A stretch of 36,524 bases of DNA, taken from positions 1-36,524 of the forward strand of contig JAFWQJ010000075.1 in NCBI GenBank assembly GCA_017545185.1, given 5' to 3'. This document shows, piece after piece, positions 1 to 7,191 of this stretch. This DNA comes from Oscillospiraceae bacterium (lineage in GTDB: Bacteria; Bacillota; Clostridia; Oscillospirales; Ruminococcaceae). Both the position numbers and the translations under genes were made by a program. The notes under the pieces were generated by a model that was not told the DNA's origin, ran no database searches, and saw only the letters and a list, made by a program, of their open reading frames with translations. How positions within the stretch are numbered: the stretch's first letter is position 1; every line of letters starts with the position of its first letter.

Positions 1-1
1 C

Positions 2-985
2 GGCCCGGCTGCTACCTCCCCGTACACCGTTGACGCAAACGGCCACGGCCCGGCATGGGTAAACTCCCTGTTCGAGGACAACGCTGAGCACGGTCTCGGT
101 ATGTATCTCGGCCAGAAGGCGATCCGTGAGCGTCTGATCGAAAAGGTCAAGGGCATTCTCGAGAGCGATAAGGCTTCCGATGAGCGCAAGGCGATCGTTC
201 AGGCTTACCTCGACACCCTCGAGGACGGCGCAAAGAATACCGCTGCTGCAGAGGCACTCGTTGCTGAGCTCGAAAAGACTGCTGACCAGTGCGAATGCTG
301 CGCAGATATCGTTGCAAACAAGCAGTACCTCGCAAAGAAGTCCGTCTGGATCTTCGGCGGCGACGGCTGGGCATATGACATCGGCTTCGGCGGTCTGGAT
401 CACGTTCTGGCAACCGGCGAGGATGTCAACATCATGGTCTTTGATACCGAGGTTTACTCCAACACCGGCGGTCAGGCTTCCAAGTCCTCCAACATCGGTC
501 AGGTCGCACAGTTCGCAGCAGCCGGTAAGGCGATCGCAAAGAAGCGCCTTGCTGATATCGCAATGAGCTACGGCTACATCTATGTTGCACAGATCGCTAT
601 GGGCGCTGACATGAACCAGACCCTCAAGGCGATCAAGGAAGCTGAAAGCTATCCGGGTCCGTCCCTCATCATCGGCTATGCACCGTGCGAAATGCACAGC
701 ATCAAGGGCGGTATGACCAACTGCCAGGCTGAGATGGAGAAGGCTGTCAAGTGCGGCTACTGGAACAACTTCCGCTATGATCCGCGTCTGGCTGCTGAGG
801 GCAAGAACCCGTTCCAGCTTGATTCCAAGGCTCCGACCGAGTCCTATCAGGACTTCATCATGGGCGAGGCTCGCTACAGCGCACTGACCCGTTCCTTCCC
901 GGAGCGTGCAAAGGCTCTGTTCGAGAAGGCGGAGAAGACCGCAGAGGATCGCTACGCTTACCTCACCAAGCTCGCAGAGAAGTAA
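2..985 (+). CDS. nifJ: Pyruvate:ferredoxin (flavodoxin) oxidoreductase, C-terminal part (5' end outside window)
   Basis: This is the C-terminal part of a single-chain PFOR, which oxidatively decarboxylates pyruvate to acetyl-CoA and passes electrons to ferredoxin in the cytoplasm. The reading frame is open from the first bases, with conserved GPAWVNSLFEDNAEHGLGM, so the gene starts upstream of the window. The thiamine diphosphate/Mg2+ signature is visible as GGDGWAYDIGFGGLDHVL followed by NTGGQASKSS. The cysteines CECC of the TPP domain lie just before it, and the tail has the usual family length. A strong terminator follows within about 30 bases, so the gene closes its transcript. A second, four-subunit 2-oxoacid oxidoreductase is encoded near 30-33 kb, so this one is the likely housekeeping pyruvate enzyme. 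Confidence 0.96.
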   Translation, partial: GPAATSPYTVDANGHGPAWVNSLFEDNAEHGLGMYLGQKAIRERLIEKVKGILESDKASDERKAIVQAYLDTLEDGAKNTAAAEALVAELEKTADQCECCADIVANKQYLAKKSVWIFGGDGWAYDIGFGGLDHVLATGEDVNIMVFDTEVYSNTGGQASKSSNIGQVAQFAAAGKAIAKKRLADIAMSYGYIYVAQIAMGADMNQTLKAIKEAESYPGPSLIIGYAPCEMHSIKGGMTNCQAEMEKAVKCGYWNNFRYDPRLAAEGKNPFQLDSKAPTESYQDFIMGEARYSALTRSFPERAKALFEKAEKTAEDRYAYLTKLAEK

Positions 986-1016
986 TTTCCTGTGATCTGA
1001 CAGAATATGCAAATCG

Positions 1017-1048
1017 AACCCCCGCACGGTGTATGCTGTGCGGGGGTT
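1017..1048 (+). terminator. Rho-independent terminator of nifJ
   Basis: An 11-bp perfect stem (AACCCCCGCAC with GTGCGGGGGTT) encloses a 10-base loop and is followed by a T-rich stretch. It sits about 30 bases after the nifJ stop codon. Confidence 0.9.
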
Positions 1049-1254
1049 ATTCTATTCTCTGTAAAAAACGGAACTTTGGTTTTCTTATTTTTACGATTGG
1101 AGAATCGCCATGCGCCAAAAACAGGATACTCCACACCGGCGGCACAAAGCCGCCCCGATTGAAAGAGCAATGCGCTGTGCAGCACAGAAAGCAGAATAAA
1201 GGCGAAGCAAAATGCCCGCGGGGGCTCCCCGCCAAAATTTTTTTCAAAAAGGGG

Positions 1255-1283
1255 TTGACAAATCGGTTTTTGTCTGCTATAAT
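1255..1283 (+). promoter_or_regulatory. Sigma-A promoter of cysK
   Basis: A consensus TTGACA box at 1255-1260 and TATAAT at 1278-1283 are separated by 17 bases. The A/T-run and AGGGG just upstream match the bases before the tRNA-Val promoter at 5457. It drives a leader of about 145 bases before the cysK start. Confidence 0.9.
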
Positions 1284-1288
1284 AATAA

Positions 1289-1307
1289 CATACCAAACAG
1301 ATAGGAG
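1289..1307 (+). promoter_or_regulatory. Putative Rrf2/CymR-type operator, cysK copy
   Basis: The element CATACCAAACAGATAGGAG begins exactly five bases after the -10 box and so covers the transcription start. Near-identical elements lie at the same spacing upstream of the 2-oxoacid oxidoreductase operon (33205-33223) and paaK (30251-30269). The core CC-N9-GG is an imperfect dyad. Rrf2-family regulators such as CymR control cysteine genes in Firmicutes, and an Rrf2 gene lies at 27203-27637. Assigning that regulator to this site is inference. Confidence 0.6.
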
Positions 1308-1435
1308 TTATGGGTAAACCTAGGAGGGCTGTCGGATATGAAACGATGTTGATCGCGGATGACTGTTCAAATACAAACCCCGCGCATATGATAATCAAGA
1401 ATCAACTGATAAAAATTGAAAAGGAGCGTATTCAC

Positions 1436-2362
1436 ATGAGCATTTACAAGAACATTACCGATCTGATCGGCGGTACGCCGCTGCTGGAGCTGGTTCACAC
1501 CGAGGAGGCGAATCAGCTGGAAGCAACCGTTCTGGGCAAGCTGGAGTATTTCAATCCGGCCGGCTCGGTCAAGGACAGAGTCGCCGCAGCAATGATCGAC
1601 GACGCAGAAGAAAAGGGACTTCTGAAGCCGGGCAGCGTCATCATTGAGCCGACATCGGGCAACACCGGTATCGGTCTGGCCTCTGTCGCAGCATCCCGCG
1701 GCTACCGCCTGATCATCACCATGCCGGAGACCATGAGCGTCGAGCGCCGCAACCTGATGAAGGCTTACGGCGCAGAGCTGGTGCTCACCGAGGGCGCCAA
1801 GGGCATGAAGGGCGCGATCGCCAGAGCAGAGGAGCTTGCCGCGGAGATCCCGGGCAGCTTCATTCCGTCGCAGTTCACGAACCCGGCGAGCCCTGCCGCA
1901 CATCAGCGGACGACCGGTCCGGAGATCTGGAAGGACACCGAGGGCAAGGTCGATATCTTCGTCTCGGGCGTCGGCACCGGCGGCACGATCAGCGGCGTCG
2001 GCGGCTATCTGAAATCGCAGAACCCGGATGTGAAGATCGTTGCAGTTGAGCCGAAGGGCTCCCCGGTGCTCTCCGAGGGCGTTGCGGGCAAGCACGGCAT
2101 TCAGGGTATCGGCGCAGGCTTTGTGCCGGAGACACTGAACACCGATATTTACGATGAGATCATCACCGTCACGAATGAGGATGCTTACGTGACCGGCAAG
2201 GCTGTTGCACGCAGCGAGGGCGTTCTGGTCGGTATTTCCTCCGGCGCGGCTGTCTGGGCAGCGATCCAGCTTGCAAAGCGTCCGGAGAACAAGGGCAAGA
2301 CCATTGTTGCGCTGCTGCCGGATACCGGCGAGCGTTACCTCTCCACCCCGATGTTTGAGTGA
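1436..2362 (+). CDS. cysK: Cysteine synthase A (O-acetylserine sulfhydrylase)
   Basis: The enzyme makes cysteine from O-acetylserine and sulfide with pyridoxal phosphate in the cytoplasm. The 308-residue length is standard. The PLP lysine lies in NPAGSVKDR, the phosphate-binding loop is [11 protein letters not shown], and the substrate loop is [13 protein letters not shown]. The chosen ATG has AAGGAG about 10 bases upstream and gives the usual N-terminus [19 protein letters not shown]. The frame stays open upstream to an ATG at 1310, but the SD there is too close and the extra 42 residues do not resemble the family. The gene is a single transcription unit with its own promoter, operator and terminator. 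The shared operator suggests sulfur- or cysteine-dependent control. A second CysK/CBS-like paralogue is at 34752-35663. Confidence 0.95.
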   Translation: MSIYKNITDLIGGTPLLELVHTEEANQLEATVLGKLEYFNPAGSVKDRVAAAMIDDAEEKGLLKPGSVIIEPTSGNTGIGLASVAASRGYRLIITMPETMSVERRNLMKAYGAELVLTEGAKGMKGAIARAEELAAEIPGSFIPSQFTNPASPAAHQRTTGPEIWKDTEGKVDIFVSGVGTGGTISGVGGYLKSQNPDVKIVAVEPKGSPVLSEGVAGKHGIQGIGAGFVPETLNTDIYDEIITVTNEDAYVTGKAVARSEGVLVGISSGAAVWAAIQLAKRPENKGKTIVALLPDTGERYLSTPMFE

Positions 2363-2404
2363 TTGGGCAGCGCGCATAGATAGTTCTGGAATTTACCTCC
2401 GTAC

Positions 2405-2454
2405 AGGCAGCGTTCTGTCTCTGATCTGCAAGAGACAGGGCGCTGCCTTTTTTT
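2405..2454 (+). terminator. Rho-independent terminator of cysK
   Basis: A long hairpin pairs AGGCAGCG and CTGTCTCT with AGAGACAG and CGCTGCCT, with a small internal mismatch, and is followed by seven T. It lies 42 bases after the cysK stop. Confidence 0.9.
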
Positions 2455-2537
2455 GGAGCGCTGCGGCCAATACTGCACAAAATCATCAATTATTGCGGTG
2501 CGTTTCTCATTTCTTGCGACAAATTTCCGGATTTCAA

Positions 2538-2566
2538 TTGACTTCCCCTGCGGATTGTGTTACAAT
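2538..2566 (+). promoter_or_regulatory. Sigma-A promoter of pfp
   Basis: TTGACT at 2538-2543 and TACAAT at 2561-2566 are separated by 17 bases. The predicted start lies about 50 bases before the pfp start codon. Confidence 0.8.
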
Positions 2567-2624
2567 ACAACTTAGGAGCCGCGATATGCGGCACATGACA
2601 ACTACCGAAAAAAGGAGTCACGGA

Positions 2625-3839
2625 ATGAATATTGCAGTCGCGCAGTCAGGCGGTCCGACCTGTGCCATCAACGCATCACTCGTCGGCGTGTTCAGAGAAT
2701 CCCTGAAGGAACCGGAGATCGACGCGATCTTCGGCTCGGTCAACGGCATCGAGGGTCTGATCCAGAATCATCTCATCGACCTGAAAACACTGATCTTCAC
2801 CAATGACGACATGGAGCTGCTCCGGCAGACGCCCTCCACGGTACTCGGTTCCTGCCGCTATAAGCTGCCGGACTGGCACGAGGACGATTCCGTCTACCGG
2901 AAGATCACGGATACGCTGAAGCAGCGGCAGATCGGCGCTTTCTTCTACATCGGCGGCAATGACTCCATGGACACCGTGCAGAAGCTTTCCGCGTATTTCC
3001 GGGAGCAGGAGATCGGCGTCAGGGTCATCGGCATCCCCAAGACCATTGACAACGACCTCTGCGTCACCGACCATACGCCGGGCTTCGGCTCCGCGGCAAA
3101 ATATGTCGCCACGACCATGCAGGAGATCATCCGCGACAGCTCCGTTTACAGCATTCCCTCCGTCACGATCGCAGAGATCATGGGCAGACACGCAGGCTGG
3201 CTGACCGCCTCCGCAGCGGTGCTGCACAAGCTCGGAGAGGCCGCCCCGCATCTGATCTATGTGCCGGAGGCGGAATTCTCGCTGGAAAAATTCATGCGGG
3301 ATGTCCGCAGCGAAATGGCCAAGCACAAGGCCGTGATCGTCGCTGTCTCCGAGGGCATCGAGGTGCCGGAGGGCGTACAGTCCGGCGTGGTCGATAACTT
3401 CGGGCACAAGTATCTGTCCGGCATCGGCAGTTATCTGGAACGGGCCGTCCGCAGCGAGATCGGCTGCAAGGTGCGCTCCATTGAGCTGAACGTCATGCAG
3501 CGCTGCTCGTCGCATCTCTGCTCCCGCACGGATATCGACGAATCCGAGGCGATCGGTGCGGCGGGTGTCCGCTGTGCGCTGCGCGGCGAGACCGGTAAGG
3601 TCATGGTATTCCGCCGCCTGCACGATATGCCGTACACCGTGATGATCGGGACGGCGGATGCGTCCGAGGTCGCAAACAAGGAGAAATCCCTGCCGCGCTC
3701 GTTTATCAATGCAGCGGGCAACAACATCACCGAGGAAGCCCTCCGCTACTTCATGCCGCTGATCCAGGGTGAGCTGGTCATCCAGATGAACCACGGCATC
3801 CCGGCACATTTCACGATCCAGGAATCTCTGCTGAAATAA
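2625..3839 (+). CDS. pfp: 6-phosphofructokinase, predicted PPi-dependent type
   Basis: This enzyme phosphorylates fructose 6-phosphate to fructose 1,6-bisphosphate in glycolysis. The 404-residue protein starts at an ATG preceded by AAAGGAG and begins MNIAVAQSGGPTCAINASL. The phosphoryl-donor site reads GGNDSMDT (ATP enzymes have GGDGS), and the next motif is PKTIDND (ATP enzymes have PGTIDND). The Asp in place of the second Gly and the Lys before Thr are the residues known to favour pyrophosphate over ATP in this family, so PPi dependence is likely. The fructose-phosphate motif MGRHAGWL is present. It is monocistronic with its own promoter and terminator. PPi-based glycolysis is common in anaerobic Clostridia. 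The donor is inferred from these residues only. Confidence 0.9.
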   Translation: MNIAVAQSGGPTCAINASLVGVFRESLKEPEIDAIFGSVNGIEGLIQNHLIDLKTLIFTNDDMELLRQTPSTVLGSCRYKLPDWHEDDSVYRKITDTLKQRQIGAFFYIGGNDSMDTVQKLSAYFREQEIGVRVIGIPKTIDNDLCVTDHTPGFGSAAKYVATTMQEIIRDSSVYSIPSVTIAEIMGRHAGWLTASAAVLHKLGEAAPHLIYVPEAEFSLEKFMRDVRSEMAKHKAVIVAVSEGIEVPEGVQSGVVDNFGHKYLSGIGSYLERAVRSEIGCKVRSIELNVMQRCSSHLCSRTDIDESEAIGAAGVRCALRGETGKVMVFRRLHDMPYTVMIGTADASEVANKEKSLPRSFINAAGNNITEEALRYFMPLIQGELVIQMNHGIPAHFTIQESLLK

Positions 3840-3842
3840 CAC

Positions 3843-3879
3843 AAAGCCCCCGTGCACTTCGCCGCTGCACGGGGGCTTT
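3843..3879 (+). terminator. Rho-independent terminator of pfp
   Basis: A 14-bp perfect stem (AAAGCCCCCGTGCA with its complement) has a 9-base loop and begins 3 bases after the pfp stop. Its symmetric A/T flanks may also let it act on transcripts arriving from the minus-strand gene at 3973. Confidence 0.88.
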
Positions 3880-3972
3880 CTTATGGTAGTGGAAAAGAGA
3901 AAGGGTAAATTCACACATCATCGGAGGCGGCAGGGGTCGCCGCCTTCGGTCAGAGGGATTCGCGAAAAAACA

Positions 3973-4902
3973 TTACAGTGCATTCACATAGCCGTCACGG
4001 ACAGTGTTGCCGTCATGGCAAAGTCCGCTGCCGGAGTAGTCGATCATGTGATCGCAGAAGATCCAGTAATCAGAACCGTTCACTTCCCCGCTGCCGTCCC
4101 AGTCTGCTGCAGCTTTGACAAAGCCCTCATTCTCATTGGAACGGAAGTGGTTGTAGCAGATTGCGGACATCTCAGCACCGTCAGCCTTGCAATCAAAGGA
4201 AACGCTGCCGGAAGCACTGGAATAATAGAAGCTGTCACCGTCCAGGGAGACATAGGAATCACCGTTTGCATCACCGGCTTTGATCGGGCGTGCTACATAC
4301 TGGAAGTACCATGCCTTACCGCTGTTGTTGAAGGACTTATTGGACACTTTGTAGGAATAGGTCTTATTGTATCTGATGTAGCCGTTTTCATCGACTTCGC
4401 AGGCCCTGATGGTGCCGTTGGTCACCTTGGTGATGAAGATGGTCTTTAAGGTACTGCCGTACTTCACAGTGACCTGATCACCGATGCGCGGGATATAACG
4501 GAAGTAGTTGTAGGCCGAGGAGCTGGTCACTTCCTTCATTTCCATAAAGTTAGAAGTGTTGTACACATATCTTGCGACCTTTCTTGCAAATGCCTTACCG
4601 TCAGACACGTTGGCACCGTGGCCGAGACCGCTGTAATTGCCCTTCTGGAAACCGGTCTTGCAGGTCTGTCCCCAGATCTCCTTGCGGGTCTCAAAGCTGT
4701 AGCTGTTCCATTTGACATTTGCCTTTGTGCCGTAGCAGCCGCTCAGGTAGGTCGTGATGTTGTTCACATACTCGTAGCCTTCGCAGGTTCTCGTCGGAAC
4801 CGATGTGTAGGTGGCTGCCGATGCCGTGATTGCCTGTGCTGCGCTGATTGCGGTGATCGCAGCCATCGCCGCTGCTGCGATCTTGGTCTTTCTGAGTTTC
4901 AT
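3973..4902 (-). CDS. Secreted protein with degenerate CHAP-like domain and C-terminal dockerin-like module
   Basis: The 309-residue protein begins MKLRKTKIAAAAMAAITAI, a classical signal peptide ending near SAA. AGGTGAAAG precedes this ATG, which is why the upstream in-frame ATG at 4932 was not used. Residues about 60-215 resemble ruminococcal CHAP-like cysteine amidohydrolase/peptidase domains in layout (RIGDQV, then TIFITKV, then IRYNKTYSY). The expected catalytic Cys before GFA is Gly in SDGKAFA, and the His before the IFITK strand is Lys, so it looks inactive. The C-terminus has two dockerin-type calcium loops, GDANGDSYVSLDGD (degenerate) and ADWDGSGEVNGSDYW (good). A cell-surface or cellulosome-type location is inferred. 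The gene stands alone with its own promoter. Confidence 0.75.
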   Translation of the reverse strand: MKLRKTKIAAAAMAAITAISAAQAITASAATYTSVPTRTCEGYEYVNNITTYLSGCYGTKANVKWNSYSFETRKEIWGQTCKTGFQKGNYSGLGHGANVSDGKAFARKVARYVYNTSNFMEMKEVTSSSAYNYFRYIPRIGDQVTVKYGSTLKTIFITKVTNGTIRACEVDENGYIRYNKTYSYKVSNKSFNNSGKAWYFQYVARPIKAGDANGDSYVSLDGDSFYYSSASGSVSFDCKADGAEMSAICYNHFRSNENEGFVKAAADWDGSGEVNGSDYWIFCDHMIDYSGSGLCHDGNTVRDGYVNAL

Positions 4903-4944
4903 TTCTTTCACCTCATCTAAATATTTGCACACCCGTCTGCGTTT

Positions 4945-4962
4945 TGCGCATCCGAATGCGCA
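4945..4962 (-). promoter_or_regulatory. Perfect hairpin at the 5' end of the dockerin-protein mRNA
   Basis: TGCGCAT and ATGCGCA form a 7-bp perfect stem around a 4-base loop. It starts essentially at the predicted transcription start set by the promoter at 4970-4998. A 5'-terminal stem-loop of this kind usually protects mRNA from decay, or it could be an operator. Its function here is inferred. Confidence 0.5.
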
Positions 4963-4969
4963 TGTTCAG

Positions 4970-4998
4970 ATTATACCACAAGTTGAAATTTGTGTCAA
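4970..4998 (-). promoter_or_regulatory. Sigma-A promoter of the dockerin-like protein gene
   Basis: On the minus strand, consensus TTGACA (4998-4993) and TATAAT (4975-4970) are separated by 17 bases. The resulting leader is about 60 bases. Confidence 0.9.
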
Positions 4999-4999
4999 T

Positions 5000-5450
5000 A
5001 TAATTGAATGTATTTTAATAATTATTTGATTATAATTTATTTGCAAAATTGAATATTGTAGGCGTGAAGCTGAAATTTCTCTTAATAATATACGTTTTGT
5101 TGTTTCCGATGCGAGAAAATATCAAAACAATCTGATTTTTCAGTGCTATGGCGATATTGCGAAATGAAACATTATTTAATCATAACATTTTCAAGCAGGG
5201 ACTAAAAAATTCAAACATAGTATGCAGGAAATTTACTGCAAAATTGCAAACAAAACAACTTTCATATCCTATGACCGAAGATGTATTGTTCGGCAGCCAT
5301 ATTATTACGAACTGTAAATTAAACATCCTTAACAATCAGCACGGAATTACGAATTGTAAATATCATGCTATTTAGCAGAACGCATCCGGTTCGGATACCG
5401 TTCCGGTTCCCGTTTTGCATCCCCGAAAGATTTTTCCGATTTTTTCAAAA
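5000..5450. other. AT-rich intergenic region with short direct repeats, no convincing gene
   Basis: This stretch is far poorer in GC than its surroundings. It holds two copies of a 16-base direct repeat, ATTACGAACTGTAAAT at 5304-5319 and ATTACGAATTGTAAAT at 5346-5361. A 75-codon frame at 5148-5375 has no ribosome binding site and no recognisable motif. The region may be decayed or transferred DNA between a surface-protein gene and a tRNA gene, or simply a long regulatory spacer. Confidence 0.6.
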
Positions 5451-5456
5451 TAGGGG

Positions 5457-5485
5457 TTGACAAACGGGAGAAAATGTGCTATAAT
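5457..5485 (+). promoter_or_regulatory. Promoter of tRNA-Val
   Basis: TTGACA at 5457-5462 and TATAAT at 5480-5485 are separated by 17 bases. The tRNA begins 12 bases after the -10 box. The T-run, CAAAA and AGGGG before the -35 box match those before the cysK promoter. Confidence 0.92.
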
Positions 5486-5497
5486 AGATTCTGTTGT

Positions 5498-5571
5498 GAG
5501 GGTGTAGCTCAGTTGGTTAGAGTACCTGCTTGACATGCAGGGGGTCATCGGTTCAAGTCCGCTCATCCTCA
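5498..5571 (+). tRNA. tRNA-Val (anticodon GAC)
   Basis: The 74-base cloverleaf has acceptor arms GAGGGTG and CATCCTC (one G-T pair), discriminator A, D arm GCTCAGTTGGTTAGAGT, and anticodon stem CCTGC/GCAGG around loop TTGACAT (anticodon GAC at 5532-5534). The T loop is TTCAAGT. The T stem ATCGG/CCGCT has a T-C mismatch at its second pair. The CCA end is not encoded. The gene has its own promoter and terminator, so it is a single-gene transcript. Confidence 0.95.
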
Positions 5572-5580
5572 TCCTAACCG

Positions 5581-5608
5581 AAAGCATCTGCTGAAAAGCA
5601 GATGCTTT
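5581..5608 (+). terminator. Terminator of tRNA-Val
   Basis: A 12-bp perfect stem AAAGCATCTGCT/AGCAGATGCTTT with a GAAA loop is followed by T residues, 9 bases after the tRNA. Confidence 0.93.
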
Positions 5609-5651
5609 TTTCATGTCTGAGAAATCCGCTTTTTCACAGCAGAAATATAAA

Positions 5652-5684
5652 ATACCCGCACAGCATCCTCAGCCGTGCGGGTAT
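5652..5684 (-). terminator. Terminator of the VanY-type gene
   Basis: On the minus strand, ATACCCGCAC pairs with GTGCGGGTAT across a 13-base loop and is followed by TTTTAT. It lies 8 bases after the stop codon of the carboxypeptidase gene. Confidence 0.85.
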
Positions 5685-5692
5685 CTTGTTGT

Positions 5693-6940
5693 TCAGCTTG
5701 CGTACTTGGAGTCGATCTGGAAGTATTCCTCCATCGTCAGGCCGCTGTCCGTGATCTTCTTCGCCCAGTCCTTGCCGACATAGCGGATATGCCACGATTC
5801 GTACTGATAGCCCGTGATGTTCTCCTTGCCCTTCGGATAACGGAGAATGAAGCCGTATTTCCAGCAGTTCTCCGCGAGCCACTTGGCTTCGGGCGTATTG
5901 TCGAAGCCGGAGCCGGCGCAGTTGATGTCGATCGCCAGACCCGTCTGGTGCTCGGAGTGACCCGGCCGCGCGGAATAGGTATCCGCAGCCGCCTGCCCGT
6001 CGCGGGCACAGTAGTTCTTGTAGAGCTGATCCTGCGTTTCGTAGGAGCGGAAATCGGAGACGGATTTCAGCGTCAGTCCGGCAGCGGCTGCATCCTTCAG
6101 CATCTCGTCATAGGCCGCCTTGGTCTCCGGCGTCATCGCACCGGGGTTGTATTCCTTCGGCAGCGGATAGCTCTTGTTGACGATCATCAGCCCCTGAATG
6201 TAGGTGATGCCGTCCTTGATCTCGATATCCGTGCGCTTGCCGTTCGCATCGACTGCGGTCGTATAGGTCACAGCCGGATCGGTGCTGCCGGGTGCGGTCG
6301 TGGGCGGTGCCGTCGTCGTGACAGCCGTGGTCGTGACCGGCGCGGTCACCTTGACCTTGACCTCCGCAAAGACAGCAGGATTATTGACCGAGGAAACCTT
6401 GATCGTGCAGTTGCCCGTTCCGACCGGCTTGATCCGGCCGAGGTCATCGACAGTCGCGACATTCTTGTCAGAGGTTTCCCATTTTTCGGAGACGTCCTTT
6501 GCGTCAGCCGGTTCCATTGTCACCAGCGGCATCACAGTGTCATCGCCGACCTTCATCACCGCTTCGTAGAACGAAAGCTTGATGCCGGTCACGGTGCCCG
6601 GTGCAAGGGTCGTTTCCGCAGTCACAGTTGTTTCGGTTTCCGTCGTCGTCACCTCCGTGACGTCGGTTCCCGCGCCGGAGATATCGGTGACCTCTGCGAC
6701 CGGCGGCGTGTTTTCGCCGGTGTTCGGCTTATCCTGCGAGAAGATCAGCCAGAGCCCGCCGCCGATTCCGGCTGCGGCGAGCAGCAGCAGACCGAGCAGC
6801 GGCGCGGATGCTGCGGATTTCTTCTTCCGTTTGTTTTGCGCAGGTCTCTGCCCGTTCGGCGCGGGTCTGCGGCCTGCATTCGGATTGCGGCTGCCGTTCG
6901 CGGGACGACCGCCGTTCGGATTGCGTTTTGCTTCAGCCAT
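5693..6940 (-). CDS. Membrane-anchored D-alanyl-D-alanine carboxypeptidase (VanY/M15B) with BIG2-like domain
   Basis: The 415-residue protein probably trims the D-Ala end of peptidoglycan stems outside the membrane. It starts MAEAKRNPNGGRPANG after AGAAAGGA. A basic Pro/Asn/Arg-rich cytoplasmic tail of about 48 residues leads to one transmembrane segment (SAAPLLGLLLLAAAGIGGG region). A Thr-rich linker, a BIG2-like domain (VTGIKLSFYEAVMKVGD to VKVKVT) and a second Thr/Pro linker (TTTAPPTTAPGSTDP) follow. The C-terminal M15 domain carries the zinc motif SEHQTGLAID and the later ESWHIRY, so the catalytic residues are intact. It has its own promoter and terminator. The Thr/Pro linkers are typical of ruminococcal surface proteins. 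Confidence 0.92.
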   Translation of the reverse strand: MAEAKRNPNGGRPANGSRNPNAGRRPAPNGQRPAQNKRKKKSAASAPLLGLLLLAAAGIGGGLWLIFSQDKPNTGENTPPVAEVTDISGAGTDVTEVTTTETETTVTAETTLAPGTVTGIKLSFYEAVMKVGDDTVMPLVTMEPADAKDVSEKWETSDKNVATVDDLGRIKPVGTGNCTIKVSSVNNPAVFAEVKVKVTAPVTTTAVTTTAPPTTAPGSTDPAVTYTTAVDANGKRTDIEIKDGITYIQGLMIVNKSYPLPKEYNPGAMTPETKAAYDEMLKDAAAAGLTLKSVSDFRSYETQDQLYKNYCARDGQAAADTYSARPGHSEHQTGLAIDINCAGSGFDNTPEAKWLAENCWKYGFILRYPKGKENITGYQYESWHIRYVGKDWAKKITDSGLTMEEYFQIDSKYAS

Positions 6941-6998
6941 TTTGTTTATCCTTTCTGTTATTATATACAGAACATGCAGTTCTGTTGCGTACTTTTTT

Positions 6999-7027
6999 AT
7001 TATAGCACACTCAGTTGAAAAATGCAA
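6999..7027 (-). promoter_or_regulatory. Promoter of the VanY-type gene (TTGCAT -35 type)
   Basis: On the minus strand, TTGCAT (7027-7022) and TATAAT (7004-6999) are separated by 17 bases. The predicted leader is about 50 bases. Confidence 0.75.
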
Positions 7028-7129
7028 CGGAATACAGAAAATTTCAACTAAATTTAATAGCAGGTAGAACCGGCACCCGTTTTTTGTACGGGCAGCAGCG
7101 GCGAAAAGGCTTTTATGCAGTTCGCCCAT

Positions 7130-7157
7130 TGTGTTTTTCGGCAGAATGTGATATAAT
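7130..7157 (+). promoter_or_regulatory. Promoter of the HD hydrolase gene
   Basis: TATAAT at 7152-7157 has a weak -35 box TTGTGT at 7130-7135, 16 bases away. The start lies near 7164, which places the ATG at 7162 at the transcript end and supports the ATG at 7192 as the real start codon. Confidence 0.65.
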
Positions 7158-7191
7158 AGCCATGAACCAAACCGATGAAGGAGGAATCCGC

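Noticed and set aside
1110-1199. A 29-codon frame (MRQKQDTPHRRHKAAPIERA...) with GGAG upstream between nifJ and cysK
   Set aside because: There is no promoter between the nifJ terminator and it, no motif, and its composition looks like chance; conservation data would be needed to keep it.
1284-1435. T-box or SAM riboswitch upstream of cysK
   Set aside because: There is no T-box sequence, no SAM-aptamer core and no terminator/antiterminator pair before the start codon.
5148-5375. A 75-codon frame in the AT-rich gap before tRNA-Val
   Set aside because: It has no ribosome binding site, no recognisable domain and a low-complexity AT-rich composition.
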